Below, piece after piece: positions 27,885 to 35,341 of a stretch of DNA of 62,077 nucleotides (within the stretch, counting starts at the first letter, position 1; each line of letters begins with the position of its first letter). The stretch is from Balneolales bacterium (GTDB taxonomy: Bacteria > Bacteroidota > Rhodothermia > Balneolales > Natronogracilivirgulaceae): positions 1-62,077 of the forward strand of contig SLKA01000032.1 of NCBI GenBank assembly GCA_007134845.1, in the 5' to 3' direction. The notes under the pieces are model-generated. The model saw only the letters and a list, made by a program, of their open reading frames with translations, was not told the origin of the DNA and searched no databases. The position numbers and the translations under genes are program-made.

Positions 27885-29663
27885 ATGCAAGAAGAAAAAG
27901 CGTATCTGCCGAATACAAAGCTGAAGGGAACTACTGCTGTCACCGGCCTGGTGATGGGAGTGGCGCGGGTCTATTCGAGAGGCAACATCAACATCAATTC
28001 CGACCCTGTTGATGAAAGCCGTTTGCCGGAAGAAAAGAAAAAATTTGAGCAGGCCCGCAAGACGGTCGGGGTTACCATGGTTCGCCTCTCCGATTTTGCC
28101 CATTCCCGCAATGATTCAGACACCAGGGATATTCTGAACGCGCAGCATGACATACTGAATGATCCGGAGCTCGAGGCCATGGTAAACCGGATGATTGATG
28201 AAAGGAATCTCCGGGCTGAAAAAGCGATTTATGACTCGTTTCAGCATTATATCGACCTGATTAAATCAAACGATAAGTCGTTTATCGTATCCAGGCTTTC
28301 AGATTTAAGGGATGTGCGTGACCGGCTGATTCAAAATGTACAGCAGCTGGGAATGATCGCAAGTTTTGGTAAAGATGCCGTTATGGTGGCCGAAGATGTC
28401 TCGCCCATAGAGGTGATCACATTCGCCAGAAATGGGGTGAAGGGGATTGTCTGCTCTTCGGGCGGACTCACCTCGCACGCTTCCATTATTGCCAATGCGA
28501 TGGGTATTCCCATGATCATTGATGCGAAATCTGCCATGCGCATGATTCAGGATGGGGATACGGTTATACTTGACGGATATGGGCACAGTGTGATTGCACG
28601 TCCGGATGAAGAGGCCGCCAGCTCATACACCAGGGCGATCAAAAGGCATAAGGAAGAGGAAAAACAGCTTCGTCATGTGACTGAGAAACCATCGGAAACG
28701 GCGTGCGGAACGAAAATTCTTCTTCAGGCCAACATCGATTTCGAAGACGAGGTGCTCAATATTGAGAAATACCGGGCGGAGGGGATTGGCCTGCTGCGGA
28801 CCGACACGCTGCTTATGAACTCGGGTCCGCTCACTATGGACAGAAAGCGGCAGGAGGAGTTTTGTCAAACGGCTTTTTCCGCTAGCGGATCCTCACCGGT
28901 TACAGTAAGGCTGCTGGATGTTGGCGGTGACAAGCTTCTCAATCTGAAGGACAGGGAAGCCAATCCGTTTCTCGGCTGGCGCGGAGTACGCATATTGCTG
29001 GATCGCAGGGAATTGCTGCGAAACCAGCTTGAGGCGATTTGTCGCGTTGCGGGCCGGTATCCTGGACGGTCCCGCATCCTGGTTCCGATGATTTCAAATC
29101 TGGAGGAGTTTCTTGAAGTGAAAAGGGAGCTGGCGGATATGCAGGATAATCTGCAGAAGCGAGGCGTTCCGGTAGATTCGAATGTAAAATTGGGAATTAT
29201 GGTTGAAGTGCCCAGTGTTGCCCTTCAAATCCGGGTTTTCGCCGAGCATGTTGATTTCCTGAGCATCGGAACGAATGACCTGACCCAGTACACCCTGGCC
29301 GTGGACCGCGGAAACAGCCTGATTGCATCACTGTACCAGCCGCTGCATCCTGCGGTTCTTACTTTTATTGCAATGACCGTCCAGGCAGGGACCGAATTCA
29401 ACATTCCGGTTGCTGTATGCGGGGAGCTGGCATCGGAACCTTTTGCTGCTCTTGTGCTTGTCGGAATTGGCGTACGGGAGCTGAGCATGACGCCACGACT
29501 GATACCGAAAGTGAAGCAGGCTATTCGCCTGTACGAAATTGCCGATATGAAGAAATTATCTGATGCGCTCCTTGGCTGTACAACCAGTGAGGAGTTGAAG
29601 AAAATCCGGAATGAGTGGAAGGCTGGTTATGAGGAAAAACTCCGGGAGCAGCGCACGGCATAG
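27885..29663 (+). CDS. ptsI: PTS Enzyme I (phosphoenolpyruvate-protein phosphotransferase)
   Basis: 592 residues from the ATG at 27885. The phosphohistidine domain has GGLTSHASI with His198. The PEP-binding barrel has GIGLLRTD, MVEVPSVAL, LSIGTNDLTQYTLAVDR and the conserved Cys in VAVCGELASEP. It transfers phosphate from PEP to HPr, encoded just upstream. The longer in-frame start at 27774 lies inside ptsH and was rejected. Confidence 0.95.
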   Translation: MQEEKAYLPNTKLKGTTAVTGLVMGVARVYSRGNININSDPVDESRLPEEKKKFEQARKTVGVTMVRLSDFAHSRNDSDTRDILNAQHDILNDPELEAMVNRMIDERNLRAEKAIYDSFQHYIDLIKSNDKSFIVSRLSDLRDVRDRLIQNVQQLGMIASFGKDAVMVAEDVSPIEVITFARNGVKGIVCSSGGLTSHASIIANAMGIPMIIDAKSAMRMIQDGDTVILDGYGHSVIARPDEEAASSYTRAIKRHKEEEKQLRHVTEKPSETACGTKILLQANIDFEDEVLNIEKYRAEGIGLLRTDTLLMNSGPLTMDRKRQEEFCQTAFSASGSSPVTVRLLDVGGDKLLNLKDREANPFLGWRGVRILLDRRELLRNQLEAICRVAGRYPGRSRILVPMISNLEEFLEVKRELADMQDNLQKRGVPVDSNVKLGIMVEVPSVALQIRVFAEHVDFLSIGTNDLTQYTLAVDRGNSLIASLYQPLHPAVLTFIAMTVQAGTEFNIPVAVCGELASEPFAALVLVGIGVRELSMTPRLIPKVKQAIRLYEIADMKKLSDALLGCTTSEELKKIRNEWKAGYEEKLREQRTA

Positions 29664-29686
29664 ATCGCTCTATAAAATAGAGTGAT
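29664..29686 (+). other. Hairpin directly after ptsI
   Basis: ATCGCTCTAT (29664-29673) pairs with ATAGAGTGAT (29677-29686) with one G-T pair and a 3-base loop, immediately after the stop codon. No T-run follows, so it may be an mRNA-stabilising or weak termination element. Confidence 0.45.
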
Positions 29687-29843
29687 TAAATCTGAAAGTA
29701 ATTGCAGTCTTGTTGCATTTTGACTAATTTATTAATCAGAAAAGCGCTTGCCGGATATTAAATATTAGCTAAATACCATATACCTTCATTGATAATTTAA
29801 CATTAAATAGCATAGATTGTAAATAAATAAGGCATGCGGTCTT

Positions 29844-29872
29844 TTTGACAGAAAAAAATAATGGTATATTTG
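29844..29872 (+). promoter_or_regulatory. Candidate promoter of the glycogen-binding-domain gene
   Basis: TTTGACA from 29844 and TATATTTG at 29865-29872. The second box matches the Bacteroidota -7 element exactly; the spacing (17) is a little short. It overlaps an in-frame ATG at 29861, which argues that translation starts downstream at 29909 or 29918. Confidence 0.4.
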
Positions 29873-29908
29873 GTTTCGTCATTCTCCATTTCTAACCGAA
29901 AAAAACCA

Positions 29909-30217
29909 ATGAATATCATGATTGAAAAAAAATTCACCCCCAAACGTTCCATTTGCAAAGTAACTTTTCGTGTGCCCGAAGAGTGGGCTGAAAGGGAAGT
30001 CTCTGTTGTCGGTGACTTCAATGAGTGGGACACCGAAGCCAACAAGCTGGATCAAAAGAACGGATCCTGGGAGACAACACTTCGTCTGACTCCGCAGACC
30101 GAATATCGCTTCCGCTATCTGCTTGATGGAGAGCGCTGGGCAAACGATGACTCAGCTGATGGCTATGCCACCAATCCATACGGTACCGAAGATTCACTGC
30201 TCATCATCGGCAGCTGA
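29909..30217 (+). CDS. Stand-alone glycogen-binding (CBM48 / isoamylase-N-like) domain protein
   Basis: 102 residues from 29909, or 99 from 29918. The whole protein is one early-set beta-sandwich: CKVTFRVPEEWA, VVGDFNEWDTEANKL near 33-47, WETTLRLTPQTEYRFRYLLD and GERWANDDSADGY. It resembles the glycogen-binding module of AMPK beta and of branching enzymes. There is no catalytic domain. It could be a glycogen adaptor or regulator; the function is unknown. It follows ptsI by about 245 bases and has its own promoter-like box. Confidence 0.8.
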   Translation: MNIMIEKKFTPKRSICKVTFRVPEEWAEREVSVVGDFNEWDTEANKLDQKNGSWETTLRLTPQTEYRFRYLLDGERWANDDSADGYATNPYGTEDSLLIIGS

Positions 30218-30238
30218 ACAAAACCGTGATATCGTAAG

Positions 30239-30287
30239 GCCGGCAGGGGCGTCAGGATTTTTTTTTGCTGATCCTTGAAATGCCGGC
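30239..30287 (+). other. Nested inverted repeat between the CBM48 gene and birA
   Basis: GCCGGC (30239-30244) pairs with GCCGGC (30282-30287). Inside it TCAGGAT pairs with ATCCTTGA with one bulge, around a loop containing a T-run. The shape is not a classical terminator, although it directly follows the gene. Confidence 0.4.
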
Positions 30288-30316
30288 GAATTACACATTG
30301 TCGTAGAATGTTGTGT

Positions 30317-30346
30317 AGAGGGCCTCAGAAATGGGGCCTTTTTTTT
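30317..30346 (+). terminator. Rho-independent terminator upstream of birA
   Basis: GGCCTC (30321-30326) pairs with GGGGCC (30333-30338) with one T-G pair, and the 5' AGAG flank pairs with the beginning of the T-run ending at 30346. An ATG (30331) in frame with birA lies inside the hairpin. Confidence 0.75.
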
Positions 30347-30384
30347 GTATTATCAAAAAAACAACCGGAACACAATCTGCTGCA

Positions 30385-31176
30385 TTGTTTGATATCTCTG
30401 TATTTTATCGTCTGTTGCAGACCGGATGGCTCGGAAGAAGATTCTGGTTTTCCCGAACATTGGATTCCACAAACCAGCATCTACACGACATACCGGATGC
30501 TCGCCTGTCCCACGGTCTGGTCTGTTTGACCGATAACCAGATAAGAGGAAAAGGCCAGTTCGGTCGCACCTGGATCACCAGCCCCGGTCAAAATCTTACG
30601 TTTACCATCGTGCTGATGCCGGAGTCCAACAGCAGGCTTCAGCTGATCTCGCTGGCGGTAATGCTTGCACTTAAAGAGACAGTGGGTGTAACGTTGTCAT
30701 GTGAAAGTGTAATTAAATGGCCGAACGACTTGCTTATTTCAGGTAAAAAAGTGGCCGGACTGCTAACCGAATGCCGTTACAATGGACAAAATCTGGATCG
30801 AATGCTGCTTGGCATGGGGATCAATGTAAATCAGAAGACATTCCCTGCAGAACTCGAAAAGATCGCAACATCACTTCGTCTTCACTCCGGCGGACAACCC
30901 GTAGACCGCCCATTGCTGCTGGCTGTGCTGCTTAACCGGCTTGAACCGTTGCTTGAAAAAGCTGAAACCGGAGATATCGGACTCATTCGCACAATCAATC
31001 GCAGCATTGACGGTTATGGGAAATGGGTCTCCCTGTTCGTTGACGGGAAAAGACAGGAAACACCGGTGAAAATTCTTGGGGTCAACGAGTTTGGATACCT
31101 GATGGTATTGACAGCAACCGATGATGTAAAGACATTTACACATGAACAGGTACGCATTGAAACACGGTCTGGTTGA
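30385..31176 (+). CDS. birA: Biotin-[acetyl-CoA-carboxylase] ligase, short form
   Basis: About 263 residues if translation starts at the TTG at 30385 (LFDISVFYR). Motifs are TLDSTNQHL, the biotin loop GKGQFGRTW, KWPNDLLISGKKVAGLL and GMGINVNQ, followed by a C-terminal SH3-like domain. It makes biotinyl-AMP and attaches biotin to carboxylases. It lacks the N-terminal helix-turn-helix of E. coli BirA, so it should not act as a repressor. The only in-frame ATG (30331) falls within a terminator hairpin and would add residues with no family match. The end overlaps tilS by 35 bases. Confidence 0.88.
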   Translation: MFDISVFYRLLQTGWLGRRFWFSRTLDSTNQHLHDIPDARLSHGLVCLTDNQIRGKGQFGRTWITSPGQNLTFTIVLMPESNSRLQLISLAVMLALKETVGVTLSCESVIKWPNDLLISGKKVAGLLTECRYNGQNLDRMLLGMGINVNQKTFPAELEKIATSLRLHSGGQPVDRPLLLAVLLNRLEPLLEKAETGDIGLIRTINRSIDGYGKWVSLFVDGKRQETPVKILGVNEFGYLMVLTATDDVKTFTHEQVRIETRSG

Positions 31177-32599
31177 TCTGGTTTCAGACACAATGGAACA
31201 ATGCCGGCTGCCGGTAGAGGGCGCCACTTATGTTGCTGGAATAAGTGGCGGTGTGGATTCCATGGTCCTGCTTTATATCCTTTCCCGGTTATTGAAGTTT
31301 CAGGTCGTTGCAGCACACATCAACTACGGCAGGAGGGGAGCTCAATCCGATGCTGATGAAGAGCTTGTTACATTATTCTGCAGGGAGCATAATATTGCTT
31401 TTGAGGTGCACCGGAGCAAAGAAGATCGCAAGCAGGAGCATGCAGAGACCGGTAATTTTCAAAATCAGGCCAGAGAACTTCGTCGCGGATTCCTGCTCTC
31501 GGTCATGAGAAAATATGAAGCCAAAGCCATTTTCCTTGCGCATCACAAGGATGATCAAACGGAAACTATTTTTCAAAAGTTGCTTCGCGGCGCTGCGCCG
31601 GAGAAGTGGACCGGCATGAAGCTTATGGATCCGCCCTGGGTGCGCCCGTTCCTGGAGATTTCAAAAGAAGAGCTGCTACAATTTGCCGAAGAGCATGCTA
31701 TTCCCTATCGGACGGACCGTTCCAACCTGGAGTCGAACTATTCCCGCAATGTTCTGCGAAACGAAGTTTTCCCCCTTTTTGAAAATGCATTTCCCGGATG
31801 GAAACAGAATATTGGAAGGCTATCCCGGTCCGGACAACTTCACACCGCAATGCTGGACTATATCACCGGATTGACAACATTGTCCCTTAAAACTGAATTC
31901 TCCAAACTGACAGAAAGCGATGAACCAGTAATGCCGGGAGCCGAAAAGCAGTTTACAGCAGCCCTGAGCCGGTCCGCCTGGTTTTCACTGCCGGCCGAAT
32001 TGCGCCTGCCCGTAGCCAGATACTGGATTGAGAAACAGACAGGGTACACCGGATGGAGCAGGGGAGAAGTGAGCAGGCTGGATGATCTGAAACAGCTTCA
32101 AACCGGTAAAACCATCCTATTTAATGAGTGTTTTTCTGTGCAGCGTGACCGGGACCGATTTGTGCTTGTTCAGACGCCGGGGCCTGTTATACACCACGTA
32201 CTTTCACGCTCCCGGCTGTCGGAAAAAAAGGAGGAATACGCAGGGTTCATATTTAAATCAAGTCGTTATGACTCCACCCTAAAAACGGGTGTCTTGCAAC
32301 TTGCCTGGGAGGCACTGCCGGAAAAAATCATTCTTCGTACCTGGAAAAAAGGGGATCACATCCGGCCGCTTGGAATGAAAGGTACTCAAAGTGTGGCAGA
32401 TCACCTCACCAACAGAAAAATATCGGCAGTCCAAAAAAATGAATCTTTGGTCCTGGTTTCTTTTGAAGGAAATGTCCATGCCGTTATATTCCCGCATCGC
32501 CCGGACAGTGGAGAAGCCGGAACCATTGCCGAGCACACCCGGTGTCACACGGAAAGGCAGCGCGTACTTCTAATAAAAAAATCGGATCATCATTCATGA
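31142..32599 (+). CDS. tilS: tRNA(Ile)-lysidine synthase
   Basis: 485 residues. The PP-loop motif SGGVDS is at 35-40, followed by VVAAHINYGRRG and IFLAHHKDDQTET. A central domain leads to the C-terminal TilS_C region with RTWKKGDHIRPLGMKGTQSV. TilS converts the wobble C of tRNA-Ile(CAU) to lysidine. It overlaps birA at its start and shares ATGA with hpt at its end. The three genes form a tightly coupled operon; tilS-hpt adjacency is common in bacteria. Confidence 0.94.
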   Translation: MNRYALKHGLVDLVSDTMEQCRLPVEGATYVAGISGGVDSMVLLYILSRLLKFQVVAAHINYGRRGAQSDADEELVTLFCREHNIAFEVHRSKEDRKQEHAETGNFQNQARELRRGFLLSVMRKYEAKAIFLAHHKDDQTETIFQKLLRGAAPEKWTGMKLMDPPWVRPFLEISKEELLQFAEEHAIPYRTDRSNLESNYSRNVLRNEVFPLFENAFPGWKQNIGRLSRSGQLHTAMLDYITGLTTLSLKTEFSKLTESDEPVMPGAEKQFTAALSRSAWFSLPAELRLPVARYWIEKQTGYTGWSRGEVSRLDDLKQLQTGKTILFNECFSVQRDRDRFVLVQTPGPVIHHVLSRSRLSEKKEEYAGFIFKSSRYDSTLKTGVLQLAWEALPEKIILRTWKKGDHIRPLGMKGTQSVADHLTNRKISAVQKNESLVLVSFEGNVHAVIFPHRPDSGEAGTIAEHTRCHTERQRVLLIKKSDHHS

Positions 32600-33201
32600 C
32601 TTTCTACGAACCTGACTCGATATACTGCAACGGATCTCTTTTTCGTCTCTACATCACAAAAGAGCAGCTCGACAAGCGTACAGAAGAACTGGCAGAGCTG
32701 ATCAATCGCGATTACGAGGGAAAAAAACCTATTTTTATCGGGATTCTGAACGGTGCATTCATATTTCTTGCTGACCTGATGCGCCATGTCAAAATTCCTT
32801 GCGAGGTTGATTTCTTCAAACTGAGCAGTTACGGTGATGAAAAAGTTTCATCTGGACATGTTACCGAGCTCAAGGATCTGGATGCCGATGTTGAAGGGCG
32901 GCATATCATCCTGATTGAGGACATAGTCGATACCGGCCTCTCGATGAGATACATGGTGGGACGCATCAAGACAAAAAAACCGGCCTCTGTGGCCGTTGTA
33001 ACTCTGTTGCACAAACCGGATGCCACCAAGCACTATGTTAATGTCGATTATGTGGGATTCCAGATCCCGACTCTGTTTGTATTGGGATATGGTATGGATT
33101 ATGCACAGGAGGGCAGAAATCTGGCTCAGGTGTATGTCATTGATGAAGAATCTGAAGAAAATGGTCTGCCGGTTATTCCTAACAACAATAAAAAATCATG
33201 A
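32596..33201 (+). CDS. hpt: Hypoxanthine phosphoribosyltransferase
   Basis: 201 residues from the ATG at 32596, which overlaps the tilS stop codon. GILNGAFIFLADLMRHV and the PRPP-binding motif ILIEDIVDTGLSM are clear, with YVGFQIPTLFVLGYGMDYAQ near the C-terminus. It salvages hypoxanthine and guanine with PRPP. The C-terminal tail is longer and polar (EENGLPVIPNNNKKS). An in-frame ATG at 32542 lies within tilS and is not used, judging by family length. Confidence 0.94.
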   Translation: MTFYEPDSIYCNGSLFRLYITKEQLDKRTEELAELINRDYEGKKPIFIGILNGAFIFLADLMRHVKIPCEVDFFKLSSYGDEKVSSGHVTELKDLDADVEGRHIILIEDIVDTGLSMRYMVGRIKTKKPASVAVVTLLHKPDATKHYVNVDYVGFQIPTLFVLGYGMDYAQEGRNLAQVYVIDEESEENGLPVIPNNNKKS

Positions 33202-33221
33202 CAAATCGCCTCGTTCAGGCA

Positions 33222-33252
33222 TTGAAATCAGGTTATAAATAGCCTATATTTG
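33222..33252 (+). promoter_or_regulatory. Candidate promoter of tRNA-Ser
   Basis: TTGA at 33222-33225, 19 bases, then TATATTTG at 33245-33252, close to the -33 TTTG / -7 TAnnTTTG consensus of Bacteroidota. It lies about 90 bases before the tRNA and after the hpt stop. Confidence 0.5.
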
Positions 33253-33340
33253 GTATTCTTGAAATCTTTGTGATTTTGTGTTACAGATGTTCATTCTTAT
33301 TTTGATCCGATGACTGGCGTGTGCCAAAATCCGGTTTTTT

Positions 33341-33429
33341 GGAGAGATGGCTGAGTGGTCGAAAGCGGCACCCTGCTAAGGTGTTGAGCCCTTCACGGGG
33401 CTCCGTGGGTTCGAATCCCACTCTCTCCG
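33341..33429 (+). tRNA. tRNA-Ser (anticodon GCT)
   Basis: An 89-base cloverleaf. The acceptor stem GGAGAGA pairs with TCTCTCC at 33422-33428, followed by discriminator G. The D-arm region is GGCTGAGTGGTCGAAAGCGG, the anticodon loop CTGCTAA, the long variable arm GAGCCCTTCACGGGGCTC and the T-arm GTGGGTTCGAATCCCAC. The long variable arm confirms a type II serine tRNA. CCA is not encoded. Confidence 0.96.
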
Positions 33430-33433
33430 CGCC

Positions 33434-33480
33434 AAGCGGGGTATTGTCAATTTAATTTGATGGTATCCCGCTTTTTTTTT
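33434..33480 (+). terminator. Rho-independent terminator of tRNA-Ser
   Basis: AAGCGGGGTA (from 33434) pairs with TATCCCGCTT (ending at 33472) with one mismatch, and is followed by a T-run to 33480. Confidence 0.85.
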
Positions 33481-33481
33481 C

Positions 33482-33511
33482 AGGTATCTGTCTTTTAGGT
33501 ATCTATCTTTT
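33482..33511 (+). repeat. 15-bp tandem repeat, two copies
   Basis: AGGTATCTGTCTTTT (33482-33496) and AGGTATCTATCTTTT (33497-33511) differ at one base. They lie between the tRNA terminator and mgsA. Confidence 0.8.
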
Positions 33512-33579
33512 TAAGCACTGCCGTTGAGGTAATCAGTCCAGCGTTAACATCATCATAATGTTAACAAATCATCAGAACA

Positions 33580-33611
33580 TTGGCTGAGTTGTGTCATTAA
33601 GCGTATATTTC
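33580..33611 (+). promoter_or_regulatory. Candidate promoter of mgsA
   Basis: TTGG (33580-33583), 20 bases, then TATATTTC (33604-33611). It is one base off the -7 consensus and lies 41 bases before the mgsA start codon. Confidence 0.45.
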
Positions 33612-33652
33612 TGATGCAAATAGACTGACATGTACATCTAATTCCAGACAAC

Positions 33653-34150
33653 ATGCTCCCTGACGAAAATGCAACCACTCCAAAAAGTGACAAGAAAAAG
33701 CTGCTGAACAGAATTCCAATGAGGAGAAAAAAACGGATCGTGCTTATTGCACACGATAATCGCAAACCGGATCTGCTCGAGTGGGCCAAATGGAATAAAA
33801 AGCTCTTGAGTGAGCATGAGCTGTATGGCACAGGTACAACGGGCGGCATTCTTGCCAATGAGCTGGGCCTTGATGTGTACCGATTCAAAAGCGGCCCGCT
33901 GGGAGGCGACCAGCAGGTTGGTTCGAAAATATCCGATGGAGAAATGGATTTGATGATCTTTTTCTGGGATCCCATGTCCGCCCAGCCTCATGATGTGGAT
34001 GTCAAGGCGTTGCTCAGGCTGGCTGTGGTCTATAACATTCCTGTTGCCTGTAACCGCTCTTCGGCCGACTTCATGATTTCATCCCCGTTGCTTGATAAGG
34101 AATATGAGCGGAGAATTGACGATTTTGCAGCCATTCTGATTGATTTGTAA
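33653..34150 (+). CDS. mgsA: Methylglyoxal synthase
   Basis: 165 residues. VLIAHDNRKPDLLEWAKW, TGTTGG, GPLGGDQQVG with the catalytic Asp86, and FFWDP...PHDVDVKALLRLA are the full MgsA signature. It converts dihydroxyacetone phosphate to methylglyoxal plus phosphate, bypassing lower glycolysis under phosphate limitation. The first 22 residues (Lys-rich) exceed the usual length, so an alternative start is the ATG at 33719. It is expected to be cytosolic and transcribed alone. Confidence 0.95.
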   Translation: MLPDENATTPKSDKKKLLNRIPMRRKKRIVLIAHDNRKPDLLEWAKWNKKLLSEHELYGTGTTGGILANELGLDVYRFKSGPLGGDQQVGSKISDGEMDLMIFFWDPMSAQPHDVDVKALLRLAVVYNIPVACNRSSADFMISSPLLDKEYERRIDDFAAILIDL

Positions 34151-34168
34151 CGGCTGAACGCCCAGCCG
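34151..34168. other. Hairpin between convergent mgsA and fbpC
   Basis: CGGCTG (34151-34156) pairs perfectly with CAGCCG (34163-34168), directly after the mgsA stop codon. There is no T-run; it may be a weak bidirectional terminator. Confidence 0.35.
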
Positions 34169-34181
34169 GAAGGTGCACGTA

Positions 34182-35330
34182 TCAGGCAGAGTGGGCTTTA
34201 CCTGTTTCAAATGTGAAATCGGGCTCTTCGAGCACAACGGCTGTTTCAAGGGGTCTGACATTGACCTGGTCGCCAGCACGGAAATGATTCCGGTTATCTG
34301 TGTGAACCAGGCACTCACGCGCCTTGATGCGTACGCGGTAGGTGATATCATGACCCTTGAACTCCCTTGATACGATTTCACCCAGGTGATTCTCGTAGTG
34401 CCGGTTTGGTTTTTCTACCGTAAGGTGTTCGGGTCGTATGGACAAGGTGACGCGGCCTGTCGCCGGACGGTCCAGATTAACCCGCCCGAACTCGGTAAGC
34501 GCAGTGGCTCCAATGGCTTCTGCAGTAATAAGATTGGTGGTGCCGAGGAACTGTGCGACAAAGCGGGTGCGCGGGCGATAGTAGACTTCTTCCGGAGTGC
34601 CAATTTGTTCGATTCGCCCGTTATTCATCACAGCAATGCGATCAGCGAAAGAGAGTGCCTCCTCTTGATCATGGGTGACAAGCAAGGCGGTCATGCCGGC
34701 TTTTTTGAGAAGCGATCGGATTTCATCCCGTGTTGATTGACGGAGAACCGCATCAAGATTGGAAAACGGCTCGTCAAGAAGGATCAGTTCGGGGGTGGGA
34801 GCGATGGCTCGTGCAAGAGCGACCCGCTGTTGTTGTCCTCCGGAAAGCTCAAAGGGACTCCGGTTGCGAAACTCACGGAGACCCATCATGCACAGGATTT
34901 CCAGCGCCCGCTCCTCTCGCTGTTTGCGCGGCACGTTTCGCAGGCCGAACATCACATTCCGGATTACGGAAAGATGAGGAAACAGAGCATAATCCTGGAA
35001 TACAAATCCAATTCCACGATCTTCCGGTTCAACAATGCCCCTGCCGTTTGAATTTTCATGCGAGCCACCGACAGGCGATGCGGCAGACCGGTCTGATGCA
35101 GCATCAGCGCGGCGGCTTCTTACAAGTGTGCGGCCGTTGAGAACTACTTCACCTTCGTCAGGGTGTTCAAAGCCGGCGATCATGCGGAGTGTCGTGGTTT
35201 TGCCGCATCCGCTGGGACCCAGCAGGGCAAAAATCTCATGGCGGTTTATTGCAAACGACACCTGGTCAACCACCTTTTCTGGTGGTTCGAAAGATTTCGT
35301 AAGGCCGGATGTTTTAAGAAGAGTATCCAT
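34182..35330 (-). CDS. fbpC: Ferric-iron ABC transporter ATP-binding protein (FbpC-like)
   Basis: 382 residues. Walker A LLGPSGCGKTT lies near 37-47, the Q-loop is FVFQDYALFPHLS, the signature LSGGQQQRVALARAIA, Walker B LILLDEPFSNLD, and the switch VTHDQEEAL. A C-terminal TOBE-like regulatory domain follows. Between Walker A and the Q-loop is a non-conserved Ser/Arg/Gly-rich insert of roughly 25 residues (SDRSAASPVGGSHENSNGRG). Together with the permease (11 bases upstream) and binding protein genes it forms an FbpABC/FutABC-type importer. Iron is inferred from the binding protein and the adjoining feo genes; thiamine or other substrates are alternatives. Confidence 0.85.
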   Translation of the reverse strand: MDTLLKTSGLTKSFEPPEKVVDQVSFAINRHEIFALLGPSGCGKTTTLRMIAGFEHPDEGEVVLNGRTLVRSRRADAASDRSAASPVGGSHENSNGRGIVEPEDRGIGFVFQDYALFPHLSVIRNVMFGLRNVPRKQREERALEILCMMGLREFRNRSPFELSGGQQQRVALARAIAPTPELILLDEPFSNLDAVLRQSTRDEIRSLLKKAGMTALLVTHDQEEALSFADRIAVMNNGRIEQIGTPEEVYYRPRTRFVAQFLGTTNLITAEAIGATALTEFGRVNLDRPATGRVTLSIRPEHLTVEKPNRHYENHLGEIVSREFKGHDITYRVRIKARECLVHTDNRNHFRAGDQVNVRPLETAVVLEEPDFTFETGKAHSA

Positions 35331-35341
35331 GAGTATTCAGA

